Shown one piece after another: positions 28,279 through 37,613 of a DNA stretch of 64,000 nucleotides. Every line of letters starts with the position of its first letter. Within the stretch, counting starts at the first letter, position 1. Position numbers and translations under genes: made by a program. The notes beneath the pieces were generated by a model. That model saw only the letters and a program-made list of their open reading frames with translations, did no database searches and was not told where the DNA came from. The DNA is taken from positions 3,856,501 to 3,920,500 of the forward strand of contig NZ_CP070353.1 of NCBI RefSeq assembly GCF_016919405.1, read 5' to 3'. The DNA is from Ensifer sp. PDNC004. Its GTDB lineage: Bacteria > Pseudomonadota > Alphaproteobacteria > Rhizobiales > Rhizobiaceae.

Positions 28279-28348
28279 AGCACCTCCTTGGGTGCATTTT
28301 TTTCAACCGTCAATACCCACGCCACCCCTGACGTTCACTTAGATCGTG

Positions 28349-28388
28349 CCGAATTTACGGCAAAGTCACCGAATTTACGGCAAAGCGA
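28349..28388. repeat. Two tandem 20-bp direct repeats upstream of the glycosyltransferase gene
   Basis: CCGAATTTACGGCAAAG occurs twice with a 20-bp period, separated by TCA, in the gap between the glycosyltransferase gene and the methyltransferase gene. The centre of the repeats is about 90 bases upstream of the glycosyltransferase start on the minus strand. The period of two helical turns suits side-by-side binding of an activator. Confidence 0.6.
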
Positions 28389-28469
28389 CCTAAGGCGATC
28401 AATAAAGTCGATTTCGGGTGGCTCAACGCGGTCTGGTTGAGAACTGTCCACACGTCCCGGTGTCTAGAT

Positions 28470-29702
28470 TTAGAAGACGCTCAGCTTCGGAATGGCGACG
28501 ACGAAGCGGCCGCCCCAGTCGCGAATTGCCTCGTTGTCTGCGACGATTTCGGTCTTCAGGTTCCAGGGCAGGATGACGAGATAGTCCGGCTTCGCATCCT
28601 CGATCACCGTCGGCGCGTGCACTGGAATATGGGTGCCGGGCAGGAGCTTGCCCTGCTTCAGGTCGTTGCGATCGACGGCGAAGGCGATCTCGCTGGGCGA
28701 CAGGCCGCAGACATTAAGGAAGGTGTTGCCTTTCGCCGCAGCGCCATAGGCGGCTACGGTTTTTCCCTCTGCCTTGGCGTTTGCCAGGAAGTTCTGAAAA
28801 TCCTTGCAGACGGCGGCAATGCGGTCGTCGAATGCCGTGTAGGTCTCCATCCGCATCAGCCCGGCAAGCGCCTCGGTCGCCCGCAACCGCTCGAGCTCCA
28901 GGGTGGTCTCGCGTACGCCGGATCTCAGCTGCGCATAGACGCGCAGAGAGCCGCCATGGGTCGGCAGTTCCTCGACGTCGAAGACCTTGAGGCCGGAGCT
29001 TTCGAAGATACGCTCGACGGCCGCCAGGGACAGATAGGAATAGTGCTCGTGGTAGATCGTGTCGAACTGCACGCCTTCCATCAGACGCAGCAGATGCGGG
29101 AACTCGAACGTCGCAACGCCATCGGGCTTCAGCAGGATGGCGAAGCCGCCGACGAAGTCGGCGATATCGGGAACATGGGCGAGCACGTTGTTGGCCGCCG
29201 TGAGGTCGGCGCGAATGCCGCGCTTGACGAGTTCCGTTGCCGTCTCCCGTCCGAAGAAGGCGACCTCGGTCGGCACCTGCCGCTCCTCGGCCAGTCGCGC
29301 CGCATTGGCGGCCGGCTCGATGCCGAGCGCCGGGATGCCCTTGGCGACGAAATACTGCAGCAGATAGCCGTCATTCGAGGCGATCTCGACCACCTGCGAA
29401 TTGTCGTTGAGCGCGAAGCGTTCGGTCATGCTCTCGGCATAGCGGCGCGCGTGTTCGAGCCAACTTGTCGAGAAGGAGGAGAGATAGGCGTAGCCGTCGG
29501 TGAAAATCTCGTCGGCCGGCACGTTTTCCGTCGTCTGCACCAGCAGGCACTCGGAGCAGACCATCGCCTTCAGCGGGAACGAGCGCTCGCGGGCGATGGC
29601 TTCCTGCGTCGGTTCGAGAAAGGAATTGGACCAGGGCGTCGAACCCAGGTCGGCAACGACGGTCTTGAGCGGTGTCGAGCAGAAACGGCAGTTGTGGGAC
29701 AT
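28470..29702 (-). CDS. Sugar C-methyltransferase (TylC3/three-domain type)
   Basis: This 410-residue enzyme has the three-part layout of NDP-hexose C-methyltransferases. An N-terminal zinc domain has paired cysteines (CRFCSTPL and MVCSECLLVQ). A SAM-binding domain follows (VVEIASNDGYLLQYFVAKGI), then a C-terminal Rossmann-like domain (KTVAAYGAAAKGNTFLNVCG). Such enzymes add a methyl branch to a keto-deoxysugar nucleotide. Adjacent rfbG supplies the CDP-4-keto-6-deoxyglucose that would be a suitable substrate or precursor. It is eight bases downstream of rfbG. Confidence 0.8.
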   Translation of the reverse strand: MSHNCRFCSTPLKTVVADLGSTPWSNSFLEPTQEAIARERSFPLKAMVCSECLLVQTTENVPADEIFTDGYAYLSSFSTSWLEHARRYAESMTERFALNDNSQVVEIASNDGYLLQYFVAKGIPALGIEPAANAARLAEERQVPTEVAFFGRETATELVKRGIRADLTAANNVLAHVPDIADFVGGFAILLKPDGVATFEFPHLLRLMEGVQFDTIYHEHYSYLSLAAVERIFESSGLKVFDVEELPTHGGSLRVYAQLRSGVRETTLELERLRATEALAGLMRMETYTAFDDRIAAVCKDFQNFLANAKAEGKTVAAYGAAAKGNTFLNVCGLSPSEIAFAVDRNDLKQGKLLPGTHIPVHAPTVIEDAKPDYLVILPWNLKTEIVADNEAIRDWGGRFVVAIPKLSVF

Positions 29703-29710
29703 CGAAGTCG

Positions 29711-30778
29711 TTAGCCTCTCATGAATGCGTCGATTTGGCTGAGTGTCAGGTCACGGGCGTCGGCGCCGCGGCGCCAGCCGTCGTACCATTGCGCGGTCCA
29801 GGCGATCGCCTCGTCCTGGGATAGGCGTGTTGCCCATGGCAGCGTGCGTGCGGCGAGCGCCGGGTCGAGCCCGAGCGTCTTCATCTCGTGCGGCTGGTCC
29901 TCGGATGAGGTGTCGCGCCATTGTGCAGGCAAGCCCATTGCGGTCTGGATCGCGGCGGCAACGTCCCGAACCGGGATCTGTCGCTCGTCTGGAGCCGGGC
30001 CGAAATTCAGCGCGGCCACATCGGTCTCGCCGCCATGAAGCGCCTCGGCATAGACGAAGTATCCGTTGAGGCAGTCGAGAACGTGCTGCCAGGGCCGCGT
30101 CGCCATCGGGCTGCGAATATCCAGCGTCTCGCCCGAAAGGGCAGCGCGAACGATATCCGGAACCAGCCGGTCGGCGGAAAAATCGCCGCCGCCAAGCACG
30201 TTGCCGCCACGGGCGGTCGCCACCCTTATGCCGCGTTCACGCAGATAGGAATCCCGCCAGGTCGAAACGACCAGCTCGCAGGCGGCTTTCGAACCGGAAT
30301 AGGGATCATGGCCGCCGAGCACGGCATCTTCCGGAAAGTGCCGGCCGCTTTCGTCGTTGCGGTAAACCTTGTCCGTGGTGACGACCAGAACGGTCTTGAG
30401 GGCAGGGGCCGCGCGTGCCGCTTCCAGCAGGCGCACCGTGCCCATGACGTTGATGTCGAAGGTTTCGACCGGCGTCCGGTAGCTCTCGCGAACCAAAGGC
30501 TGGGCTGCCATGTGAAGGACGATCTGCGGGTCGCAGGCGCGTACGGCAGATGCGAGCGTGTCGCCGTCGCGGATGTCAGAGAAATGTTCGTTCGTGGCCC
30601 TTTCAGATCCGAGCAGCGCGTGCAGCGAGGGACTGGTCGCCGGCGACAGACTGTAGCCGGTCACCTCTGCGCCCATCCGCGTCAGCCACAGGCGGGCCCA
30701 GCTTCCCTTGAAGCCGGAGTGACCCGTCAGCATTACCCGCTTTCCGGCCCAGAAGGACGGGTCTGCAAGTCTGCTCAT
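29711..30778 (-). CDS. rfbG: CDP-glucose 4,6-dehydratase
   Basis: This 355-residue short-chain dehydrogenase/reductase-type enzyme has the NAD motif (VMLTGHSGFKGSWARLWL), the typical IVLHMAAQPLVRESY segment and the catalytic YSGSKAACE (YxxxK). The pattern, including TTDKVYRNDESGRHF, is that of CDP-glucose dehydratases rather than dTDP-glucose enzymes. It converts CDP-glucose to CDP-4-keto-6-deoxyglucose. It overlaps the preceding rfbF by four bases, as expected for consecutive pathway steps. Confidence 0.9.
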   Translation of the reverse strand: MSRLADPSFWAGKRVMLTGHSGFKGSWARLWLTRMGAEVTGYSLSPATSPSLHALLGSERATNEHFSDIRDGDTLASAVRACDPQIVLHMAAQPLVRESYRTPVETFDINVMGTVRLLEAARAAPALKTVLVVTTDKVYRNDESGRHFPEDAVLGGHDPYSGSKAACELVVSTWRDSYLRERGIRVATARGGNVLGGGDFSADRLVPDIVRAALSGETLDIRSPMATRPWQHVLDCLNGYFVYAEALHGGETDVAALNFGPAPDERQIPVRDVAAAIQTAMGLPAQWRDTSSEDQPHEMKTLGLDPALAARTLPWATRLSQDEAIAWTAQWYDGWRRGADARDLTLSQIDAFMRG

Positions 30779-31542
30779 GCCCAGACTTTCCAGGGCGCCG
30801 TTCCGCTCTGCCAGAGCTCTTCGAGCTGGTTCTTGTCGCGCAGCGTATCCATCGGCCGCCAGAAGCCGGTGTGCTCGAAGGCCATCAACTGGCCGTCTGC
30901 GGCGAGGCCTTCCAGAGGCCCCGCTTCGAACGGCGTCTGATCGCCTTCGATGCGATCGAGCACCGAGCGGTTGAGGACGAAGAAGCCGCCATTGATGTGA
31001 CCGTTGTCGCCTGCCGGCTTTTCGATGAAGCTTCTGACCCGTCCGTCGCTGACGGCGAGCGCGCCATAGCGGCCGGGCGGAACCACGCTCGTGACCGTCG
31101 CTTGGCGGCCGTGATGGCGGTGGAATTCGGTCAGCGCCTTGATGTCGATGTCGGCAACGCCGTCACCATAGGTAAGGCAGAACGTATCGCCGAGATGGTC
31201 GGCCACGCGTTTCAGGCGTCCGCCGGTCATGGAGTCCGTTCCGGTGTCGACGAGCGTCACGCGCCAGGGCTCGGCCTTGTTCGAGTGGAACAGGGTTTCG
31301 CCCGTCGCCATGCAATAGGTGACGTCTGAGGAATGCAGCACGTAGTTGGCGAAATATTCCTTGATCATGTAGCCGCGATAGCCGAGGCAGATGACGAAAT
31401 CCGAGAAGCCGTAGTGGCTGTAGATCTTCATGATGTGCCACAGGATCGGCCGTCCGCCGATTTCGATCATCGGTTTTGGCCGGAGATGGCTCTCCTCCGA
31501 GATCCGCGTGCCGTAGCCACCGGCGAGAATGACGATTTTCAT
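30775..31542 (-). CDS. rfbF: Glucose-1-phosphate cytidylyltransferase
   Basis: This 255-residue nucleotidyltransferase begins MKIVILAGGYGTRISEES, the nucleotide-binding signature, followed by RPKPMIEIGGRPILWHIM. The YGDGVADIDIKAL and GGFFVLNRSVLD stretches are typical of RfbF. It makes CDP-glucose from CTP and glucose-1-phosphate. The start is placed at the conserved MKIVILAGG; fourteen extra codons upstream are not conserved. Together with rfbG it starts the CDP-deoxysugar pathway. Confidence 0.92.
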   Translation of the reverse strand: MKIVILAGGYGTRISEESHLRPKPMIEIGGRPILWHIMKIYSHYGFSDFVICLGYRGYMIKEYFANYVLHSSDVTYCMATGETLFHSNKAEPWRVTLVDTGTDSMTGGRLKRVADHLGDTFCLTYGDGVADIDIKALTEFHRHHGRQATVTSVVPPGRYGALAVSDGRVRSFIEKPAGDNGHINGGFFVLNRSVLDRIEGDQTPFEAGPLEGLAADGQLMAFEHTGFWRPMDTLRDKNQLEELWQSGTAPWKVWA

Positions 31543-31641
31543 GCGACCGCCCCGTATTTGCGCCGGCCACTCGGCATGGCGCATTGCAAAGTCCTAATAT
31601 CCCGGCGACCTTGCGCGGAGGTGGTCTGCGCGCGCCCGAAT

Positions 31642-32751
31642 TCAGGCGGCGAGGCAGCCGCGCAGGACCTCGACCACGCGGCCGATCTCGTCGGATGTCA
31701 TGTCGTGATAGCTCGGCAGATTGATCGCACGGCCGGGCAGGTCATAGGCCACGGTGTTTGCCGGCGCCTCGTCAAAGGGCGGCAACGAACTCAGCGGCCA
31801 GAAGAAGACGCGGGCGTCGATGTTCTCGGCCGCAAAGGCACCCTGCAGAGCGTCTCGGGTGACGCAGGTTTCCGGCGCAAAGACGACGGTCGGCATCCAG
31901 AAACCGTTCTTCGTTCCCTCCGGCTCCGGGTTCATGGCAATGGCGTTCACGCCAGCAAGTTGCTCGCGATAGGCGTAGAAGATCTCGCGCTTGCGATCGA
32001 CGAGCTCGCCGACACGCTCGATCTGTGCCAGGCCGATGGCGGCCTGCAGGTTCGACATCTTGTATTTGAAGCCGATCTCGTCCGGCCAGAACTGCTTTTT
32101 CTGCCCCCGCGCGCGGCCGTGATTGGAGAGCGTCAGCACCTTTTCATAGAGCGTCTCGTCGCTGGTGACGAACATGCCGCCTTCGCCCGTCGTCACGGTC
32201 TTGGTGCCGTGGAAGGAGAAGGCGCCAAAGGCGCCGAGCGATCCGGCCTTGCGGCCATGCCACTCGGATCCGAGCGCCTCTGCGGCATCCTCGACGACGG
32301 GGATGTTGTGCCGGACGCCGATCTCAAGCAGGCGGTCCATGTCGCAGAGATTGCCGTAGATATGGACGGCGATGATCGCCTTGGTCCTTGGCGTGATCGC
32401 TGCTTCCGCCTTTTCCGGATCGATGCACCAGCTGTCGGCAAGCACGTCGACGAAGACCGGTTTCGCGCCGAGGTGAACGATCGGTGCGGCAGACGCCGTC
32501 CAGTTGGTGTCCGCAAGGATCACTTCGTCGCCGGGTCCGACGCCGAGTGCGGCAAGGCCCATATGCAGTGCGCCGGTGCAGCTCGATGTCGAGATCGCGT
32601 GCGTCGTGCCGAGATGCGCGGCAAAGGCCGCCTCGAAGCGGTTGATATAGTCGTAGCAGCGCTCGCCCCAGCCATTGGCCGCCGCATCGGCCGCATAGGC
32701 CACTTCACGGTCCGTGATCGAGGGTTTGGTGTAGAGGATGCGGGGTTTCAT
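31642..32751 (-). CDS. DegT/DnrJ/EryC1-family sugar aminotransferase
   Basis: This 369-residue PLP-dependent enzyme resembles perosamine synthetases. It has the AISTSSCTGALHMGLAALG region, the PLP Asp in PVVEDAAEALGSEW, and the Schiff-base lysine in SFHGTKTVTTGEGG. The lysine is kept, so it should transfer an amino group to a keto-sugar nucleotide rather than act as a ColD/RfbH-type dehydrase, where His replaces Lys. The probable substrate is the CDP-4-keto-6-deoxyhexose made by RfbF/RfbG or a derivative. It lies 99 bases upstream of rfbF on the same strand. Confidence 0.85.
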   Translation of the reverse strand: MKPRILYTKPSITDREVAYAADAAANGWGERCYDYINRFEAAFAAHLGTTHAISTSSCTGALHMGLAALGVGPGDEVILADTNWTASAAPIVHLGAKPVFVDVLADSWCIDPEKAEAAITPRTKAIIAVHIYGNLCDMDRLLEIGVRHNIPVVEDAAEALGSEWHGRKAGSLGAFGAFSFHGTKTVTTGEGGMFVTSDETLYEKVLTLSNHGRARGQKKQFWPDEIGFKYKMSNLQAAIGLAQIERVGELVDRKREIFYAYREQLAGVNAIAMNPEPEGTKNGFWMPTVVFAPETCVTRDALQGAFAAENIDARVFFWPLSSLPPFDEAPANTVAYDLPGRAINLPSYHDMTSDEIGRVVEVLRGCLAA

Positions 32752-32858
32752 GGGGAGCGCCGTTTGGTCATAACTGGGACGTTCGTCGAGGTCTGGAAGC
32801 CGGGCGGGTGTTGAAAGTATCCGTCCCCCGGCGTCGACCGTTTTACCATCGGCTCTCG

Positions 32859-34010
32859 TCAGAGCCAGACGTGGTCAAGCCCGGTTCGCTTCAGCCAAGG
32901 CTGCGCGGCGATCGCGGCGCGGGCCTTCAACGGATTGAGGCCGATGAACAACGCTTCGGCTTCCTGCGGCAGTTCCTCCGGCGGAAGGACCGGGACCCCA
33001 AAAAGCGTGGCGCCCTTCATGTTTTCGTTGCGGTCGAGGAATGCCACGACATCGACCGCCTCGCCGATGCGACCGTAGATCCAGCTTCCATAGAAACCGG
33101 CGCCATAGATCGCGACCTTGCGCTTGCCATAGCGCTCGACGCCGTCCTTCAGGGTTTCGGCTGCCTGGTTCCAGAAGGCGCAGATGTCGCGCGCCCGTTT
33201 GGCCGCGTCGGCAGCTTCAGCCGACGGCGCGGCTTTTTCGATCGGCGCCTCGGCGCGCCTTGCAACGACGAAGAATGCGCCGGGGAACGAGGTGCTGTCG
33301 ACGGTCTGCACGTCGAAACCGGCGCTCGCCACGGCGTGTTCGATCGACGCCGCGCTGAAATGGTTGAGATGATCAGCGACTGCCATGTCTCCCGGGTTGC
33401 CGGCGACGTCGGGCACGGAGAACAGGAAAATGCCGCCCGGTCGCATCAGGTCGCGCACCGTGCGCAGGAAGCCCACGGGGTCGGCTACGTGCTCGATGAC
33501 GAAATGACTCATGACGGCGTCAAACGTACCCTGCCAGGCCTCGGGTACCGAATAGGTGGCTTGTGCCGCCTCCGGCACCCAACCCTGCCAGGCGGGCGCA
33601 TAGTCGGAACTGACTTCGAAGACGTGCGGACGCAAATCCTTGCGGGCGGCGGTCATCTTGCGAAGCGTGTCAGCCTTGGCGGCGCCGTAGTCGAGGATGC
33701 TCGCGCCCTCAGGCAGGTCCAGCAGTCGCAGCGACAGGGCAGCCTGATGGTCGGTACGATAGGTGATCGTGCCATCGGCTGCGACCGAAAAGATCTGGTC
33801 GTGGTTCTCGCTGCTCAACGAGATCCGGTATTCCGTGTCATAAAAGGCCTGAATGTCCGGGATGTCGTCGCTTTGCGCGTGCCCGCAGGTTCCGCACACG
33901 AAGACACGCGTAGGCACGTCGAGCAGGGTCGTGCCCGAAGTCAGCGCCGGTGCCGGCGCTTCATAGGATGGGGCGCCGATGTGGGTGCCGCAAACTCGGC
34001 AGGTGGTCAT
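32859..34010 (-). CDS. Class I SAM methyltransferase with N-terminal zinc motif
   Basis: This 383-residue protein has an N-terminal four-cysteine motif (CRVCGTHIG and FVCGTCGHAQ), a SAM domain (ASILDYGAAKADTLRKM, FDAVMSHFVIEHVADP) and a C-terminal Rossmann-like part (KRKVAIYGAGFYGSWIYGRI). It is a distant relative of the sugar C-methyltransferase at 28470, with a weak GxGxG (DYGAAKAD). It may methylate a sugar or act on a phosphoglycosyl group; I cannot choose. It overlaps the dioxygenase-like gene upstream by four bases. Confidence 0.65.
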   Translation of the reverse strand: MTTCRVCGTHIGAPSYEAPAPALTSGTTLLDVPTRVFVCGTCGHAQSDDIPDIQAFYDTEYRISLSSENHDQIFSVAADGTITYRTDHQAALSLRLLDLPEGASILDYGAAKADTLRKMTAARKDLRPHVFEVSSDYAPAWQGWVPEAAQATYSVPEAWQGTFDAVMSHFVIEHVADPVGFLRTVRDLMRPGGIFLFSVPDVAGNPGDMAVADHLNHFSAASIEHAVASAGFDVQTVDSTSFPGAFFVVARRAEAPIEKAAPSAEAADAAKRARDICAFWNQAAETLKDGVERYGKRKVAIYGAGFYGSWIYGRIGEAVDVVAFLDRNENMKGATLFGVPVLPPEELPQEAEALFIGLNPLKARAAIAAQPWLKRTGLDHVWL

Positions 34011-34864
34011 GCGAGTTCTCCCTGGGGTGCGACCAGTTCCGGCAGCACTTCGGCATAGTTGACGCCTGCCGCGAACGAGCCCTTCCAGCCGATGCGGATG
34101 CCGACCGGCTCGGCGTAGTTGAAGTAGCGGAACTGGATGCTCCAGCGCGGCGTCTCTGAAACATTGTGACCGGACTGGTGCAGTGTCAGGAAATCCATGA
34201 GGATCAGGTCGCCGGGCTTGCTCAGCGGAGCCACGTGCTTGTAGCGAGCCAGACGCTCTTCGCCCTTGTGCAGGAAGAGCGAATAGGCGCCGGTCTTACC
34301 GAGGCCGGCATCATCTTCATAGACCGGAACGAACCCTTCGGCCTGCGAGCCCTCGGCGATCTGAACCGGCCCCATGTCGGCTGTGACCGGCAAAAGCGGT
34401 GTCCAGAAGACGATGCCGTCGACGCTGCGCAACTGGCCGGGAAATTCCTGATGCCACTGGGCGCGGAACTTTTCTTCACCGGGGTTGTCGATGCGGATGC
34501 CATATCCTCCGGCAGCGAGACCCGGGACGCTTTCCGGTCGAAGCGCCTTGAAAACCTCGTCGTTGGCGGCGGAGCTCACGAGCCGCATGAAGGCGGGAAT
34601 CTGCTTCACAGCATCATAGACTTCACCGCCCCAGGAGCGATTGACCGCAATCAGCTTGCGATAGGCGATAGTCATCGCCTCGTGCGCGGTGCCTGTCGGT
34701 GCATCGACGCCGTATTTCTTGCAGATCAGCTCAAGGATCTGGCGGATGCCTTCCTGGATCGGCTCGATCTGCGACTGGGCGTCGTAGAAGCCGGGCACGA
34801 CGTGGTAGCCCTTAGCTGCGAATTCCTGGCGCGCGCTTTCGGAAATGATGGTGCCGTTTTTCAT
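34007..34864 (-). CDS. Phytanoyl-CoA dioxygenase (PhyH) family protein
   Basis: This 285-residue double-stranded-beta-helix protein looks like a non-heme iron, 2-oxoglutarate-dependent oxygenase. The expected iron motif HxD appears as WHQE (residue about 123), an Asp-to-Glu change, and the distal His and the 2-oxoglutarate Arg fit LTLHQSGHNVSETPRWS. Activity should therefore be treated with care. The start ATG follows a GAGGAAG site. In a polysaccharide cluster it may hydroxylate a sugar or lipid. Confidence 0.7.
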   Translation of the reverse strand: MKNGTIISESARQEFAAKGYHVVPGFYDAQSQIEPIQEGIRQILELICKKYGVDAPTGTAHEAMTIAYRKLIAVNRSWGGEVYDAVKQIPAFMRLVSSAANDEVFKALRPESVPGLAAGGYGIRIDNPGEEKFRAQWHQEFPGQLRSVDGIVFWTPLLPVTADMGPVQIAEGSQAEGFVPVYEDDAGLGKTGAYSLFLHKGEERLARYKHVAPLSKPGDLILMDFLTLHQSGHNVSETPRWSIQFRYFNYAEPVGIRIGWKGSFAAGVNYAEVLPELVAPQGELA

Positions 34865-35041
34865 GATACGCCTGCTTCCTCCTTCAGGAATTCCTGCCGT
34901 GAGACGGTCGTCGGTAAAGTGCTCGGCGCATCGGGACCGGTGCGCGCGATGAGGTCCAGCATGGAACCTAGTGGGTGAAGCTTTCGCCGGGCTGTGGCGG
35001 TGCCCCGCCGTGGCGGACGCCTCCTTAAGCATCGCTTGCCC

Positions 35042-35755
35042 TCAAGCAGGCAAGTCACCAGCCGCGTCTGCCACGACGATCTTGTCGATGCGTCCACCAA
35101 TCTGCGCGCCGATATAGAGGTTTTCATAGTGGCGAGGAGGGAAACCGGCCTGCCGCATGTGGTACGCGGTCCGGTCGATATCGTAAGCGACACGGTGCAG
35201 TTCGATGGTGCCGTCTGACGACAAGAGGGCAAAGGCTGCCCGGGGGTCGCCATCGCGCGGCTGGCCGACCGAGCCCGGATTGCAGAAGACCTTGCCGCCG
35301 ATCTCCAGGCGGGCCTGCACATGAGTATGTCCGGCAAAAAGCCGTTCGCATCCGTCGGGAAACTGCGCTTCCGAGACCTTGTAGAGGTATTCGTCGATCG
35401 GGTCCTGCCAGCTTCCGTGGACGAAATATGTCGATCCGTCAATGACGTGGGATCGCGAGCCCGCGAGCCATGACCGCTGGTCCTCCGAGATGATGCCCCG
35501 TTGGTACTCGATGATGTCATTCACCATCTTCGAGCGCGGGCAACCCTCTCCGCTGACGATGTAATAATCGTGATTGCCCATGAGGTTGGTAATGCCGCGT
35601 GCCTTCAGCACGTCGATGCAGTCGCCCGGCTGGGCGTAGTATCCGACGACGTCACCCAGCGACAGGATCGATCCGCATCCGAGTTCGTCGATGCGGGCAA
35701 GGACCGCTTCCAGGGCAGGGAGATTGCTATGGATGTCGGAAATGACCGCGATCAC
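35042..35755 (-). CDS. Calcineurin-type metallophosphoesterase (YfcE-like)
   Basis: This 237-residue phosphoesterase has the dimetal motifs DIHSN (Asp and His), SLGDVVGYY, the GNHDYY block, a second His in YFVHGSW and the GHTHVQ block. The residue set is complete. Its role among polysaccharide genes is unclear; it may remove phosphate from a sugar intermediate. Its start overlaps the stop of the ATP-grasp gene by four bases. Confidence 0.85.
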   Translation of the reverse strand: MIAVISDIHSNLPALEAVLARIDELGCGSILSLGDVVGYYAQPGDCIDVLKARGITNLMGNHDYYIVSGEGCPRSKMVNDIIEYQRGIISEDQRSWLAGSRSHVIDGSTYFVHGSWQDPIDEYLYKVSEAQFPDGCERLFAGHTHVQARLEIGGKVFCNPGSVGQPRDGDPRAAFALLSSDGTIELHRVAYDIDRTAYHMRQAGFPPRHYENLYIGAQIGGRIDKIVVADAAGDLPA

Positions 35756-36741
35756 AGGACGACCAGGTCTTCGGAGTAGCGCCAGGCTCGACCGGATTTG
35801 ACCTCCGGTTCCGCGGGCTCCTTCCCGTGCAGATAATAATCCAGCGCCATCGCCGCTTCGTTGTAGCCGAAGGCCGCGCGCAATGACGTGCTGCTCGAAA
35901 AGCGTGGGTTGATCTCCAAGAGGTAGGGGATCGTTCCCTCCAGTCGGAACTGGTAGTTCGTCGGCCCGAGTGGCTTGAAGTGTCGCGATAGCCTGCGCAC
36001 GGCCTCGGTCAGCAGAGGCTCATCGACCACTTCGGCATATTGGGTGTTGCCGGCGACGGAGAGCCTACGCTTGAAGGTGATCGGCGACAGCGTCGTGCCG
36101 TCGCCGAAACCGAAGGCGCCGACGGTGTACTCCTGGTCATTGCTGCCGACGTATTTCTGCACCAGGAAGTCATCCGGGCTCTTTTGCGTCCAATAGTCGA
36201 AATCGGCCGCGTCCTTCAGCAATGCGATGCCCCGGGAGCCGTTGCCGCGACGCGGCTTCAGGAGCAGCGGCAAGGGGCCGAGCTCGCGCGTGCAATCGTC
36301 GAGGCTGCGGCTGAGCGTGCTCGGAATGGCGGGGAAGCCCGCTTGCAGCAGCGCCTCGCCCATGTCCCACTTGTCCTGTCCGAGGTCGATCAGCGCGGAA
36401 CTATTCAGGACAATTCGCGCGTCCGTGGTCTCGAAGAGCGCCCGGTGTTCGCTGAAAAAGAGGACATCGAGTTCCAGACCCGGAAGCACCAGCGCGACGT
36501 TTTCTCGCCGCAGCAGTTCCAGCCAGAATTCGAGATATTCGGGAGACGTCTCGTCACAGGACGGCTTTGCGACAAAGTGGTCGCAGAAGTGTCGGCCGAT
36601 GCCATTGGCGTCACGGTCGATGCCTATGATCCGGACCGGCCTATCGAGCATGCGCAGCGATGCGACGATGCCCTGGCCTATGATGGCTCCGACTGCGGTC
36701 ACCACGACCGTCACGGCTTGCTTTGCGTCGTCGTACATCAA
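35752..36741 (-). CDS. ATP-grasp enzyme (carbamoyl-phosphate-synthase-large-subunit-like)
   Basis: This 329-residue ATP-grasp protein has a Rossmann-like N-terminus (VVTAVGAIIGQGIVASLRML), then ATP-grasp motifs PLLLKPRRGNGSRGIALL and LEINPRFSSSTSLRAAFG. Members ligate a carboxylate to an amine or make a carbamoyl group. In glycan loci, such enzymes often amidate or decorate a sugar. The acceptor is unknown. It is coupled by ATGA overlaps with both neighbours. Confidence 0.8.
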   Translation of the reverse strand: MMYDDAKQAVTVVVTAVGAIIGQGIVASLRMLDRPVRIIGIDRDANGIGRHFCDHFVAKPSCDETSPEYLEFWLELLRRENVALVLPGLELDVLFFSEHRALFETTDARIVLNSSALIDLGQDKWDMGEALLQAGFPAIPSTLSRSLDDCTRELGPLPLLLKPRRGNGSRGIALLKDAADFDYWTQKSPDDFLVQKYVGSNDQEYTVGAFGFGDGTTLSPITFKRRLSVAGNTQYAEVVDEPLLTEAVRRLSRHFKPLGPTNYQFRLEGTIPYLLEINPRFSSSTSLRAAFGYNEAAMALDYYLHGKEPAEPEVKSGRAWRYSEDLVVL

Positions 36742-37613
36742 TTCACATCCATCGGGCCGAACGCTTCGGCGGTGCCTGCCGACCGGATCATGCCAATTCC
36801 GTCGCGCATCGCGATAAGCGGCGGCATCCCCAGTTTGGACAATGTTTCCCCACCATCCGGAAAGTTTACCCTGCGGAAGGGCGCTTTCTCCGCCGCAATC
36901 ACGACGCTGCCCCCGAGCCCGAACGTCTCGTAGGCGACTGCAGCGATCGCGTCGCAGGTCATGGCTTCCGGGTGGACTGCGTTGCAGATGCCTGACGTCT
37001 TCGTTTCAGCGGCCCGGATCATCATGTTGGCCGCATCTCTCACGTGTAGAAAGTTGCGCGTGCCGTGGGACGCGGGCATGCGGATGTCGAGCCCTCGGGA
37101 CGCGTAGGCGACGATGCGTCCCATCCACGGCTGATGGAGGCAGCAACGGCCCTCTATGTCATAGAGCTGCGAAAACCGAAGGCTGCAAAAGCGAAAACCA
37201 AGCTTCTGCGAACTCCATTCCAGGATCTGTTCTGCTATTTTCTTGCTGAGGCCGTAGGACGTCAACGGTGCCGCATCCAGCGTCTCGTCGGAGGAAAGCG
37301 ATCCGGCATAGACGACGGCACGTACGTGCAGCGATCTTGCGAGTTCGGCGACGTGAACGGCGCTTGACGCATTTGCGGCAAAGTTTTGCTGCACGCCCGA
37401 TGGATCATCGGCGGCGAAGCTCGCAGCGCAATGGAAGAGGACGTCGGCCGTCAGGTTGTCCGATACCTTAGCCGGTCCTGCCGCGAGGTCGAAGGCGATG
37501 TCGTCCGTCTCCGTCCTTCCAACACTTATGGTTTGGACGCCTCGGTGCTGCAGGCGCGCGACAAGCTGGGCTCCCAGCATCGAACGCGCGCCGATGACGG
37601 CAGCAGTCTTCAT
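36738..37613 (-). CDS. NAD-dependent epimerase/dehydratase
   Basis: This 291-residue extended short-chain dehydrogenase has an N-terminal NAD motif in a slightly altered form (VIGARSMLGAQLVARL) and the catalytic YGLSKKIAEQ (YxxxK). The RNFLHVRDAANMMIRAAE region is typical of nucleotide-sugar epimerases. Substrate is unknown. The start is placed at MKTAAVIG, where it overlaps the stop of the methyltransferase gene by ATGA; the open frame upstream is not coding. Confidence 0.8.
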   Translation of the reverse strand: MKTAAVIGARSMLGAQLVARLQHRGVQTISVGRTETDDIAFDLAAGPAKVSDNLTADVLFHCAASFAADDPSGVQQNFAANASSAVHVAELARSLHVRAVVYAGSLSSDETLDAAPLTSYGLSKKIAEQILEWSSQKLGFRFCSLRFSQLYDIEGRCCLHQPWMGRIVAYASRGLDIRMPASHGTRNFLHVRDAANMMIRAAETKTSGICNAVHPEAMTCDAIAAVAYETFGLGGSVVIAAEKAPFRRVNFPDGGETLSKLGMPPLIAMRDGIGMIRSAGTAEAFGPMDVN

